DNA of 64,000 nt from Scalesia atractyloides (GCA_947069175.1 CAMTDV010000002.1:5249054-5313053), one strand, 5' to 3'. Numbered from the stretch's first letter, positions 9,780 to 20,162 are shown. Notes: generated from the letters alone by a model not told the origin. Made by a program: numbers and translations.

Positions 9780-11242
9780 TTAAGTAGTAGTGGTAATAGG
9801 AAAAAGATGCGGGTATTTTTCGCGCATTGAGTCGTCACGTTCCCAAGTAAACTCAGGTCCCCGTTTCGACTCCTAGCATACCCTAACAATTGGAATACGA
9901 CTCCGTCTTAAACGTTTTTCTCCGAAGTCCATGATCTCTACTGGTCTTTCAATGAAGTGCATAGATTCATCGATCTGAATATCTTCCAAGGGAATATGGA
10001 GGTTTTCATTAGCGAGACACTTCTTTAAGTTTGATACGTGGAATGTGGGGTGAATTCTGTTGAGTTCTTCTGGTAGATCAAGCTTGTATGCTACAGGTCC
10101 TACTCTTTCGAGTATCTTGAAAGGTCCTACGTAGTGTGGTGCTAGCTTGCCCTTCTGGCCAAAACGAACTACTCCCTTCCACGGTGATACTTTTAAAAGT
10201 ACATGATCACCAATGTTAAACTCCAAAGGCTTTCGTCGTTTGTCTGCATAACTCTTTTGACGACTTTGTGCTGCTAGAAGATTGTTTCGAATTTGATGGA
10301 TCTTGTCTGTTGTTTCTTGAATCAATTCTGGACCGGTGATTTGAGTTTCTCCAATTTCGTGCCAACATACTGGAGATCGGCTCTTACGACCATATAAGGC
10401 TTCGAAAGGTGCCATGCCGATACTTGAATGATAACTGTTGTTGTACGAAAATTCAACTAATGGTAGATGAGCGTCCCAATTTCCCTTGAAGTCTATGACA
10501 CATGCTCGAAGCATATCTTCAAGAGTTTGGATGGTGCCTTCAGATTGTCCATCAGTTTGAGGATGATAAGCGGTACTGAGGTCTAATCGTGTACCCAAAG
10601 CGGCTTGTACGGCTTGCCATGTTCGTGAAGTGAAACGACCATCACGATCTGAAATAATACTTAACGGTACACCATGACGGCTTACGATCTCGCTGATGTA
10701 GATACGAGCTAACTTCTCATTCTTGAAGTCCTCGCGAATCGGAATGAAGTGAGCTGATTTTGTAAGACGATCAATGATTACCCACATAGTGTCATACCCA
10801 CCAGAAGTGCGAGGTAACCACGTAATGAAGTCCATGGTTATGTTTTCCCACTTCCATACAGGTATTTTAGGTTGGACTAGAAGTTCTGAGGGTCTTTGAT
10901 GTTCAGCTTTTATTTTGGAACATGTAAGGCACTTGGAAACAAAAACAGCGATATCTTTCTTCATGCCAGGCCACCAGTAGGTGTATCGAAGGTCTTGATA
11001 CATCTTGTCGGCGCCTGGGTGTACAGAGTATCGTGTTTTGTGCGCCTCATTCATAAGGAATTCACGAAGGTTATTGTGGTCAGGATCCATATGCGATCTA
11101 GATAGTACAAAATACCGTCGGATTTAGTTTCAATTTTAAGTTCAGCTCCACAAGACAGCTCCTTGCATACGTCTTTTTCCGTTACTGAAACATGCTGGGC
11201 TTCTCGGATTTGATCTTTGATGTCGCTTATGATTTTATGCAT
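9780..11242 (-). pseudogene. Integrase with the end of RNase H, chromovirus-type gypsy pol remnant (element B)
   Basis: It starts in the RNase H/connection region (11242, MHKIISDIKDQIREAQ) and shifts frame near 11087. It then reads a full integrase: HHCC zinc finger (H..H..C-LT-C near HPGADKMYQDLR), catalytic-core motifs ITMDFI (Asp), SDRDGRF (Asp) and DGQSEG (Glu; the usual following Arg is Gly), and the C-terminal GPF region HYVGPFKILERVGP. The open frame ends at 9873-9875 with VC then a stop where the family has Arg-Trp; both differences fit C-to-T/G-to-A transitions. Past the stop the frame continues in a chromodomain-like tail (PEFTWERD) to a natural stop at 9780. No RT or protease lies upstream; gag is separated from it only by the spacer. 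Confidence 0.88.
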
Positions 11243-11826
11243 AATAGTTTTGAGGGAACTGATACGTTTGAAATGATAAGGTATGTATCATAAAACAAAA
11301 ACTTCAACCATGACGATATTTAAACCTACACGGAACTTCTCATAACCTCCTGGTAATGATTTTGATCCTTTGCCAAGAATACTTATATATAGGAAGTACA
11401 ATCGGCGTATCCACCATGTTCTTGTCAAATTTTCGTTGGCTTTATCAGTAAATCATGATCAGTTCTATGTGACTCTAAAACATAAACAAACACAACAACC
11501 AAAGCTTGAGTCTCAATTCTGAAATGATACATGACTGAATGATGACAGTACCTCTCTCGTTTGTTATGATGAAGGGGTCAGTGTATGTAAAAGTGCGACA
11601 CAACCCAACTTCTTTAAATGATGAGATTGAGATACGTCGAGATGTATGATGATATGAATGTTAAATCAATGAGTGTAAAACAAAACTGTAATATCAATTC
11701 GCATTAAAATTCTTGGATACATAATTTCCAAATTTTACAACTGGGATACGGAAAGATTGAGATAACATAAAGAAAACATTAAAACTAGACGATTGGAGTT
11801 GAGTCTTGATTCTTGGTGAGGAAAAA
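11243..11826 (-). repeat. Spacer between gag and integrase of element B
   Basis: Non-coding. It matches one unit of the tandem spacer at 298-1199, including CGAGAGAGGTA and the TATA-like CTATATATAAG (minus strand, about 11384-11394). In related complete elements gag and pol are joined or nearly so, therefore the spacer marks the place where protease-RT-RNase H is missing. Its conservation in two elements indicates an inherited arrangement. Confidence 0.7.
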
Positions 11827-13193
11827 CTAGTTGGGTGATTCGTTTGGGCCGTTATTATTTTCAACAGGATTGGCGTTGATGTTGTAAGCTCTTCCTCTTG
11901 CAGGTGGTGGAGCTTGGTTAGCTTGATTCACCGGATTTGCTTGAGCTTGGGCATGAATGATGTTCACCAAGCGTGGACAAGTGTTTCTAAAGTGGTTTGG
12001 GTCTCCACAGTTGTAACAAGCCCGCATAGGTTGTATCATGGGATAGTTGGGTTGGTAGTAGGATTGGGATACATGTTGAGCAGGTGGTAGGAGTAAAGGT
12101 TGTTGGGCTTGACCCACTATCTGATGGTCGGTCTGGGTTGAGGGCTGATTGCGGTTCGTTCGCTGAAGTGCGCGACAGGTTTGGATGGTGTGACCTGCGC
12201 GGCCACAGCCGGTGCAATGTTGGCAGGGATGATCAGGAAAGTGATGGTATTGGCAACGGTTGCATTTTGGGTATGGGCCGGAGTATGGCTTTTTATATGG
12301 TGTAGGTGAGGGGGCAACTTGAGTGATGGGTGCAGCAGGGATAGGGAAATTTGTTTGTGTGACAGCAAAGTTTCTGGTGTTTCGGTTCCTTTTACCAGTA
12401 AACTTCGAAGAGAAGCCAGAATGGTTTGAAGTTTGAGCCTCAATGGGGGCTTTCTTTTTCTCCTCTTTGAATTTACCGTTTCGAATGCGATTTTCGGTAA
12501 GTTCGGTAGCTAGTTCCATTGCGGCTTCAAGTGTCGCAGGCGAAGTGCTTAGAACTGAGTCTTGAATTTTTGAGGGGAGGCCTCGAATATAGTGCTCGAC
12601 TAAGCGGTAAACTTGGGTGAACAAGTTAGGGACCATTTGGTTCAACTCTAAAAACCGTTTGTTGTAGGAAGTATGATCTCCCTCCTTTTGCTTCAACGAG
12701 TGAAATCCTCTAACTTTTTGATCTCGCTTCTTGGACAGAAGCGTCTCGTCATGATTTCCCTTAACTCCTCCCACGTTAAGGCCATCGCATCTTCGATTCC
12801 TCTCTTACCTTTTTCAGTATTCCACCAGGTAAGAGCTACTCCAAATAGTCTCCCGGTTGCGTAACGTACCTTGCGATCCTCGGGACAATCGCAATTGAGC
12901 AAGGTGTTTTTCATTTCCTCAAACCAGTGGAGGAGGGCAGTGACACCTTCGGTCCCTTCAAATTTCGGGGGATCGCAAGACTTGAAATGTTTGTATGAGC
13001 ACTTTTTGGAGGGAGGGTTGTCGACGTTCTGGTCTTCTTGATGGGGAGGATTGACGGGATTTGCGGCGAGAGCTTGTTGGACTTGAACTACGATGTCAGG
13101 AAGCACCGCGGCCATTTGTTTTGCGATTTGGGTGGCCAAGCGTTTGTTTGACCTTCCTGACCTTCTACCCCCACGTTGCTGCCTAGCCGACAT
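11827..13193 (-). pseudogene. Gag of gypsy element B, one frameshift
   Basis: The N-terminal part (13193-12693) begins MSARQQRGGRRSGR and contains the retrotrans_gag core (FEGTEGVTALLHWFEEM, then ALTWWNTEKGKRG). A small deletion near 12700 shifts the frame after KKLED, and reading continues from about 12715 to 11827 with FHSLKQKEGDHTSYNKRF. Near the C-terminus there are two zinc knuckles, CxxC...H...C types: CTGCGRAGHTIQTC and CYNCGDPNHFRNTC. Without the frameshift the product would be about 455 residues. It packages element RNA in the cytoplasm. Start chosen as the first ATG after a non-coding leader; no better upstream start is seen. Confidence 0.88.
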
Positions 13194-13989
13194 CTATAGG
13201 AACATACATGAGAAGATTGTGAGTTTATGGAGTCTTTTTTGGTGTCATGTGTCTTAAAAAAAATAAAAATAACATAAACATCATTAATGCAACTACATCC
13301 ATAGGATGTCTTGGGTTTGCTCATGTTTGGGCCTCAAATGTCCCCCATACCTTCACCTGTATAGTCATGTGGGCCCCCACGACTATTGGCTTAGTAGGAT
13401 TCACATTGGTATTGGCGGTTTAACACTCGCATCACCCGAATGAAAACCATGAAATATATTTGCGAGATGTATGGTCGGAGGGTGTCCAGGTGTAGACACA
13501 AGGACAACTCAAAGTGGGGTTAGCTCACACGACGTTTGATATAGTATGCTTTGGCCTAATAGGTCCTTCGTACTCTCATCGTTAGTCCCCAGGTAGGCAA
13601 ACTGGTCCTTTATTTTGGATTTATACGAATGCCAAGCCTAGACAGGACGTTCCGACTACCGGTACTTGTACCCTTCCAGTTACTACATGCCCGTCATGAG
13701 AACTCACTTTGATGTGATTTGAAAATACAAAAATCGGTGCAAAAGTCATGGAAATTGTGTGGTGTGTGCTCTCATGGATATGATATGTTATGAGAATATG
13801 ATTCATGATAGGCATTGTATAATAATATGTACTTATGAACATGCTTGCATAACATTGAATGTAACAATAAACATAAAACATATAAACATCATGAATTTTG
13901 CATGTAGCACACAAATAATTTTAAAAATTCTAATCAACTATAGTATAGGCTCTAAGGGTCTAATAACCAATCCTATATCCCTATAGTCA
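13194..13989 (-). other. Leader of element B between the primer-binding site and gag
   Basis: Untranslated leader without a supported gene. Small open frames here (e.g. 13621-13914) show no family resemblance. Confidence 0.6.
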
Positions 13990-14003
13990 TGGCTCTAATA
14001 CCA
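13990..14003 (-). other. Primer-binding site, initiator-Met tRNA type (element B)
   Basis: The minus strand reads TGGTATTAGAGCCA three bases inside the 5' LTR. It differs by one C-to-T change from TGGTATCAGAGCCA, the complement of the plant initiator-Met tRNA 3' end. Confidence 0.85.
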
Positions 14004-15114
14004 ATCTATCACACCCCGACCCGCAGCGGAATAAGAGTCGGGGCATAATTGGGTTATCACCAAAGCTCATGATGTTTACTAATATGTTTCATATTTATTA
14101 AATTCAAAATTTCATCCTCAATATTCCAAACAAGTTCATACAATTACAAAGAAAAGTAACTAAATAAACAATCCAAAGTCTAAACCGATTTATTCTTCTA
14201 AGCCATCCTATATGTTTCTTGCTGCAACTGGATCACCTGTATCATGTGCAAAAATGGGGGTTTTTGGGTCAACAAAAGTTGGCGAGTGAACCTTGTTAGA
14301 AAACATTTATTATTGATTTCTTGTTATAATTAATATAGAAAAATTATGCAATAATCATATGTGAGCAAACGTAAATAATCATACAATAACATAAAATAAC
14401 ATACAATAACATAAAATAACATACAATAACAAACCACCTTGCATGAATATATGATATGAATGATAATGTAAATGTTGGCAACGTCACGTTCACGCTCATA
14501 GGTAATGGGGAACGGTTCCGCTCATAGGTAATGGGGAACAGACGGCATATGATGAATGTATGTGCGATCAAGGCTCAATCAAACGGAGCCGATCGTATGT
14601 TGGCAACGCCTCGTTCACGCTCATAGGTAATGGGGAACGGCTGACGCTCATAGGTAATGGGGAGCGGCGGCCTATGATAATGTATGTACTGAAAATGATA
14701 AATTTAATCTAAACATTAACCACACAAACAGTTGATACATATTGAATACACATTTGATCATGGATATGATGGATGCACAATTGTTTAAATGTAATAAATA
14801 ATAAGACACATGATACACCCCAAAATCGTGATTAAAACGGGGAATTTGTAGAGGTTCACTCACATTGGGTGCGTTCGTTTGAAGATGTTGAATGCGCACG
14901 AGTTTAGAGGATTGATCGACGAGGAATAACTAACCTAAATAATAACGAAAAGGTACGGTAAATAAGTGGATTTTATTAATGATTTTAATAGGATTTTTAG
15001 ATATATTTTTGTGAGTTTAAGGCTACTTTCTAACTTTAAAAACATTATTTTTAAGTATCTTTAATTGATTTTTAAATTAAATAAAAAAATAAAAAAATAT
15101 TGACTTTTATTTGG

Positions 15115-15584
15115 GTTGACCGTTGACTATTGACTTTGACTTGTTGACCGGTCCGGTTGAGTATTTATTTGCGCTGAGTGAGGTTCGAACTTGTGACCTC
15201 CCGTACGCTTGCACGCAGCTCTACCAACTGAGCTACGTGTCTAACCCGAAATATTTCTGTTTTTAATTATATTTATATACTATTTAATTTATTCCAAAAT
15301 TCATTTATTTTAAAAAGATTTTAATTCTATCGAACCGGCGCGCATAACAGGTCTCGAACCCGGGACCTGTTGATTAACGTTGCACACAGTCCACCGCTGG
15401 ACTGTGTGTCTAACCTGGTTAAAACACTCGTTTTTATTTCTCTTATATACTAACTGGAAGTTTTCATATTTGGGTTTTATAAAAAGTCTGAATATTGTGA
15501 CGAACCGGAACAAGGACAGACTCGAACCCGGGACTCTATGATTCAAATGCACACAGTCCACCGCTGGACTGTGTGTCTAACCCG
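15115..15584 (-). other. W-box cluster and array of three tRNA-like modules, 5' LTR of B
   Basis: Element orientation: module 2 (15584-15508) with hairpin 15550-15575, module 3 (15416-15346) with hairpin 15383-15408, module 4 (15248-15171) with A box TAGCTCAGTTGG. Hairpin arms are perfect CACACAGTCCA/TGGACTGTGTG; spacing is 167 bp, as in the other LTR. W-box cores TTGACC/TTGACT follow at 15115-15150. Confidence 0.7.
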
Positions 15585-16143
15585 AGATGTAATCCGATTT
15601 ATATTAAATTTATACACAATCCTAACTTCATCTTCTTCACTAAAACATTACAGACTACGATTACTCTACTGTTCTTGTCTAATTCGTTTGAGGGACATAT
15701 AAATGATTAAAATGAAATGAATAGGGAAGGTTTCGGGAATGAACATACCGGAATGATGACTTTTCTTAGAACTCCGGCTAAGTCGTCGGCTCTGTTTTAT
15801 GAGCTCCATCTGAGCGGACCAATTAACAGTTTTGATTAACTAGTTGTGGAATTGAAGGACTAAACAAGAGTATCAGAAGGTTTAAATGATAATACCGTTT
15901 CACAGCGCGATTTAGGAATTTTCAGAAAACTTCCGGCGAGTGCTGATTATCCGATATTGTAACATCCGTCAAAAACGGATTTACCAAACCCGCTCCGTTT
16001 ATTAACCGAACAATCAGTTAAAAATTTCGTTGCGAATTAAGTGCCCAAAATAATTTTAAACGATACATAATCAATTATTATATGGGAATATATAATTTGT
16101 TTTTGAAAAACTGTCAAAAATAAGAAAATAAAAATGTTTTGTT

Positions 16144-16232
16144 CCTGCCGGGTTTCGAACCCGGGTCAGTCGCCGAGTCAGCCAGTTCAGCAACTTAACA
16201 CACGCGCACTAAACCACTGCGCCACTGATGTT
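16144..16232 (-). other. Antisense tRNA-like module, solo LTR D
   Basis: Minus strand: A-box-like AGTGGCGCAGTGG (16226-16214), then a T-arm-like CCCGGGTTCGAAACCC (about 16165-16150) carrying a strong B box. The D-arm resembles type II tRNAs (Ser/Leu), but the anticodon region does not fold convincingly. Confidence 0.6.
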
Positions 16233-16482
16233 CCTTGTTAAATGTTAGGATCATTTAATTCATATCATGACTTTCCGAATTCAAAACCGGCGCCCAAAGT
16301 TCAGTCGTCGGAAATCCCGGTAATCTCGCGAAACTTAACGATTCTTTCCGTTATAACGTAAACTTTAACTACACATCGGTTATAACCGACGTCTGAGTCC
16401 GCGGCACAAATTATAACCGCCGGAGTTTTTCTAACCGACGAATCAAGTCGAAAATCGGACCAGATTCATCGACGTCTTGCCC

Positions 16483-16490
16483 TATAAATA
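16483..16490 (+). promoter_or_regulatory. TATA box of solo LTR D
   Basis: CCCTATAAATACCCC, a classical plant TATA motif, lies about 525 bp into the LTR. The equivalent is at 20155-20162 in solo LTR E. It separates the antisense tRNA-like module (upstream) from the sense array (downstream, probably transcribed). Confidence 0.7.
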
Positions 16491-16925
16491 CCCCCTCGAA
16501 CCTCTGCAAACATTTTCGCTCAAAACCGCACCCTTTCTCGGCGAAAACTCACTCGCCGGAATATTTCTGCTCATCACCGGAAAACCGGGTTCTTCACTTC
16601 TAAGCTTTACTAAACCCCCTGAGCTTATACCGAAGTCACCCACGTCATTTGTAAGCTTTCTGAAGACTCGCTGCTGCAAGACACCCGACGCCGGAGCCTG
16701 TTGCTGTCGCCGGAGTTCTGCCGGAAAAACAGAGGAAGCCAGTAGGTGTACCTCACGCCTAATTTCCTTTCTTTTTACTTACATCTCTTCTGTAATTAAC
16801 CTAAAAACGCTAAAGAATCCTGATTAAAACTTCGAACCAGATCGTCATCGTTCCTGGTTAAAATCTAACGAAGAAGACGATGTTGCAGTAACATATAAGT
16901 ATAATTTAAATCAAGAAATTACTCG

Positions 16926-17388
16926 GGTTAGACACACAGTCCAGCGGTGGACTGTGTGCACATTAAACACACAAAGGTCTCGAGTTCGAATCCTGTTCCA
17001 CACACGCTGCCTTAATAAAAATGATTTGTTTTGTTAAACCGAACCGGAGTCACACTGTTATATGTTAAGTATATTAATAACCGGAAAAATAACCAAGTTG
17101 GACACACAGTCCAGCGGTGGACTGTGTGTTAGTATAAGCCACAGGTCCCGGGTTCGAGACCAGTGGAGCGCACCGAGTCTTGGATTAAATCGTTTTTAGA
17201 AAATAAAGGATTTTTCTGTTCAACATAATTAATATATAAATATAATTAAAAACAAAAATATTTCGGGTTAGACACGTAGCTCAGTTCGTAGAGCTGCGTG
17301 CACGCGTACGGGAGGTCTCGGGTTCGAGCCTCACTCAGCGCACAATTACACGATTCGAACCGGTCAAAGTCAACGGTCAACGGTCAAC
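16926..17388 (+). other. Array of three tRNA-like modules plus W-box cluster, solo LTR D
   Basis: Module 2 (16926-17000): hairpin 16933-16958 with perfect arms CACACAGTCCA/TGGACTGTGTG and loop GCGG, B box GAGTTCGAATCC at 16982-16993, T4 after it. Module 3 (17096-17178): hairpin 17103-17128, B box GGGTTCGAGACC at 17150-17161, T5 at about 17191. Module 4 (17266-17343): A box TAGCTCAGTTCG at 17277-17288, B box GGGTTCGAGCCTC at 17320-17332. TATA-like ATATAAGTATAATTTA lies at 16893-16908, about 35 bp before the first hairpin. Hairpins are 170 bp apart. GGTCAAC repeats follow at 17361-17388. Confidence 0.72.
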
Positions 17389-17816
17389 TGAAGCAAAAAA
17401 AAATCAAATTTATTTATTTATTTTTTATTTATTTAATTATTAATTAAAAAATTATCTTAAAAACAACATTTTTAAGGTTAGAAAATAGCCTCAAACTCAC
17501 AAAAATACACCCAACAATCCTACTAAAATGGATTAATAAAATCCGTTTACTTACCGAACCATAATGCTATTTATCTAGGTTAATTTCACTCGTGGTTAAA
17601 ACCACCTCGCGTGCATTCAACATCATCAACCGAACGCACCCACTGTGAGTGAATCTTACAACTCCCCCTTTTTAATTACACGTTTTGGGGTGTGTCATGT
17701 GTAACAAATTAATTAACTCGTTTATTTAAACTTGTGCCATACCATATCGTGATCTAAACTTAGATTGTTTATATTGTTGTGATTACTTATTTCATTTTGT
17801 CAAATTAAATGAAATT

Positions 17817-18020
17817 CATTCATTAAGCCCATCAGTTCCTCGTGGGAGACGAGTTGAACAACGCGTGCCTCAAAACCAATCCATTATTGTTCATGTGTGT
17901 ATCATTGAGTTATATTGTTTATAGTTATGTCTTTCATATTATCATGTTTATGCAATTCATTCATTAGGCCCATCAGTTCCTCGTGAGAGACGAGTAGAGC
18001 AACGCGTGCCTTTAAACGTT
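17817..18020 (+). repeat. GCCCATCAGTTCCTCGTG repeats, solo LTR D
   Basis: Two copies of a ~55-bp unit (CATTA(A/G)GCCCATCAGTTCC...GAGACGAG...ACGCGTGCCT) at about 17821-17880 and 17963-18020. Solo LTR E has three copies at the same place. Confidence 0.75.
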
Positions 18021-18881
18021 CCATTATTGTTCATGTGTGCTTTATTTAATATCGAATGATTGTTGAATAAGTTTACATCTATTTTTACTCATGTGTGGTT
18101 GTGCACTCATTTCATAATCAATTAAATAAACTTGTTCAAATGTTTTCCATAGGATTCACTCGCCAACTTTATGTTGATCCAAAAACCTTTTTACACATGA
18201 TACAGGTGAACAGGTTGAAGCAAGGAAAACATGGGAAATGCCTTAGAAGAGAATAAAGAAGCTTAGATTGATAGTTAGAACATGTTGTAATATTTATTGT
18301 AAATTTCCATTAAATTGTATTAAATGAATATGAAACGCATAATAAATGTCATGAGCTTTGATGATAACCCAATCATGCCCCGATCACCTTTTCCGCTGCG
18401 GGTCGGGGTGTGACAGATATCGTCGCCTGGGACTGATTCTGATTGAAGGGTTTGAGTTAGTAAAAGTCTAACAACAGATAGAAGATTAAAGAATTGCAAA
18501 ATTTACCGTTTTGATGAAAGACACGGTTTTCCGGCGAGAGTCCGACGAGTTCAGAAAGCGATTCCGGCGATCAGAAAATAGAGCAAAAGTGAAATTGAGA
18601 TTTCTGTGGATGATTTTGAGTCGCGAGATGATGATATTGTTGGAGTAATTTAGGAAGTGAATGATTTCGGTTATTAAACCCGAAAATCATATGAATTCAA
18701 GTTCAATAAAAGCTGAATTGGTTGAGATCGTGCGTCGTAATGTTTTCATCGGTTATAACCAGTAATAACAATCACTCAATCGACTGGAATGTTGAAAGCC
18801 GATATCGGTTTCAGTTTTGGCGCAAACAGATGGTTTCTCAGGTGATCATATGTTTTATTTGTTTCCTAGATTTCACAAAGA

Positions 18882-18957
18882 CATCAAGTGGCGAAGTGGT
18901 TAAGTGTTTGATGTTAAGGTTTCCGGCTGACCCGGGTTCGAAACCCAGCAGCCCTTT
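18882..18957 (+). other. tRNA-like module (antisense to the LTR), 5' LTR of B
   Basis: Best preserved example: A box AGTGGCGAAGTGG (18887-18899) followed by TTAAG as in tRNA-Ser/Leu D-arms, B box GGGTTCGAAACCC (18934-18946), short stem GCTG/CAGC around it, and a T4 run at 18953. It lies on the plus strand because the LTR is on the minus strand. Confidence 0.62.
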
Positions 18958-19138
18958 TCATTTTTAATTGTTTTAATTTTATTTTTTAACAATTTTAATT
19001 TCCATAATCTAAAATGTTTATTAGTTATGTATTGTTTAAAATTAAAATAAGCATTAAATGAGCAACAAAATATGAAACTGATTATTCGATTAATAAACGA
19101 AGCGGGTTTGGAAAACCCTTTTTTCGACGGATGTTATA

Positions 19139-19420
19139 GGTTTGGTGTGATTGTTCACATATTAGACATGGGAGGCTGTTCAACTTTATTCCCCTTTGAT
19201 CATCCAAAGTGTGGATGTGTCCCTCATCAAGTGGTTACACTGGTATATGTAAAGAAGAGTCATTTCATCCATGTAAAACTTGATGGGGATTATCCAATGT
19301 CGTCACCAAACTAACTATGGGTAAGACAATGAGGCGAAGAACTATCACTATGGACGTAAGACTACATGGAACGCATAGTGTGGTATGAAACGATAACGAA
19401 GCCTAATATAGACAAGATAG
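19139..19420 (+). pseudogene. MULE-OTU gene, 3' part beyond the gypsy insertion
   Basis: After the second GGTTT the OTU domain continues in the frame that ended at 7715: FGVIVHILDMGGCSTLFPFD, then SHFIHVKLDGDYP, whose first His (19261-19263) fits the OTU catalytic His. A stop follows at 19312-19314. Downstream, LWVRQ and WYETITKPNIDKIVHYFD-like frames suggest that the original C-terminus extended to about 19430. OTU enzymes cleave ubiquitin linkages in known family members; in MULEs the role of the domain is not established. The piece fits the 5' part in sequence order, strand and domain content. Confidence 0.8.
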
Positions 19421-19430
19421 TGCATTATTT

Positions 19431-19639
19431 TGATTAATTTTGTAAAATTTTAAAGATTATTTTGTTTGTATATTGTATTCCAAGGGTTTAATTTTGTTAA
19501 ACAGACATAATGCGTCAAGTAACCGATAATATACGCCAAAATACGACACGTACAAACAATCTACACCCTAATACGACACTTAACGAACGTCACCGCCATG
19601 ACCCGTACGTACAATATACACCCTAATACGGAACATAAT
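19431..19639. repeat. AATACGACA-rich region downstream of the MULE gene
   Basis: Short degenerate repeats of AATACGACA, TACACCCTAATACG and AACGAACGTCACCG. The same motifs resume after solo LTR E (22120-22330, e.g. CCGAACGTCACCGG), showing that E split one such region. No gene is seen. Confidence 0.6.
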
Positions 19640-19827
19640 TGTAACATCCGTCAAAAAACGGGTTTCCAAAACCCGCTTCGTTTATTAATTGAATATCCAG
19701 TAAAAAATTTCGTTGCTCATTTAATGCTTAAATTAATTTTAAACGATTCATAATTAATAAATAAATTAGAATTTAAAATCTATAATTGAAAATTAATAAT
19801 AGATAGGGAATAAAAAAATAAAAGGGG

Positions 19828-19895
19828 ACGCCGGGTTTCGAACCCGGGTCACCCGTTTCAACAAACGCGCAACACACCACTCCGCCACACATTCC
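19828..19895 (-). other. Antisense tRNA-like module, solo LTR E
   Basis: Minus strand: A-box-like TGTGGCGGAGTGG (19889-19877), then T-arm CCCGGGTTCGAAACCCGG (19848-19831). The region between them is shorter than in LTR D. Confidence 0.6.
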
Positions 19896-20154
19896 ATTTG
19901 TAACAAATACAGAAACAAATAACATTTAAGTAAACCCGAAACTCAAAATCAGGAATCAGCGCGCCCAAATCCGCAGTCGCCGGAAAAACCGAAGATTTCG
20001 CGAATCACGACCGTTTCTTTTGACTAAAAGGCGTGAACTAAATTCGACATCGGTTATAACCGATGTCTAACCCCCAATTCCAGTCGTAACCGCCGGAAAA
20101 AGTTTTGACTGTGAATCAAGACAAAATTCCGACCCAATACATCCTGTTCTACCC

Positions 20155-20162
20155 TATAAATA
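20155..20162 (+). promoter_or_regulatory. TATA box of solo LTR E
   Basis: CCCTATAAATACCCC, identical to the motif at 16483-16490 and at the equivalent distance from the LTR start. Confidence 0.7.

Larger units (their letters stand above)
15958..18415 (+). mobile_element. Solo LTR D (same gypsy family), nested in the 5' LTR of B
   Basis: It runs from TGTAACATCCGTC to GGGTGTGACA, 2458 bp, flanked by the 5-bp duplication GATAT (15953-15957 and 18416-18420). No internal region is present, so it is the product of LTR-LTR recombination in an element inserted here on the plus strand. The unoccupied site survives in the other LTR of element B at about 9653. It has its own TATA box and tRNA-like modules, and the GCCCATCAGTTCCTCGTG cassette of the second subfamily. 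Confidence 0.95.
7716..19138 (-). mobile_element. Ty3/gypsy element B, internally deleted, inserted in the MULE-OTU gene
   Basis: Boundaries are exact: the 5-bp target duplication GGTTT lies at 7711-7715 and 19139-19143. In element orientation it has a 5' LTR (14007-19138, split by solo LTR 15958-18415), a primer-binding site (13990-14003), leader, gag (13193-11827), spacer (11826-11243), the end of RNase H plus integrase (11242-9780), polypurine tract and a shortened 3' LTR (9745-7716). Protease, RT and most of RNase H are missing. In the 5' LTR both terminal dinucleotides are decayed, starting TATAAC and ending GTGATA, which fits C-to-T change. Apart from the truncation the LTRs look nearly identical, so insertion was fairly recent compared with the MULE gene it broke. 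Confidence 0.93.
14007..19138 (-). repeat. 5' LTR of element B, interrupted by a solo LTR
   Basis: The LTR occupies 14007-15957 and 18416-19138; removing the 2458-bp insertion and one copy of its target duplication leaves about 2669 bp. It carries the full tRNA-like set: the sense array at 15171-15584 and the antisense-type module at 18882-18957. Both LTR termini are decayed (TATCACACC at 14007, GTTATA at 19138). Confidence 0.9.

Noticed and set aside
16477..16827. 116-codon open frame in solo LTR D
   Set aside because: It starts at the TATA box of the LTR and is not conserved in solo LTR E or the other copies; Leu/Ser/Pro content comes from CGCCGGA repeats.
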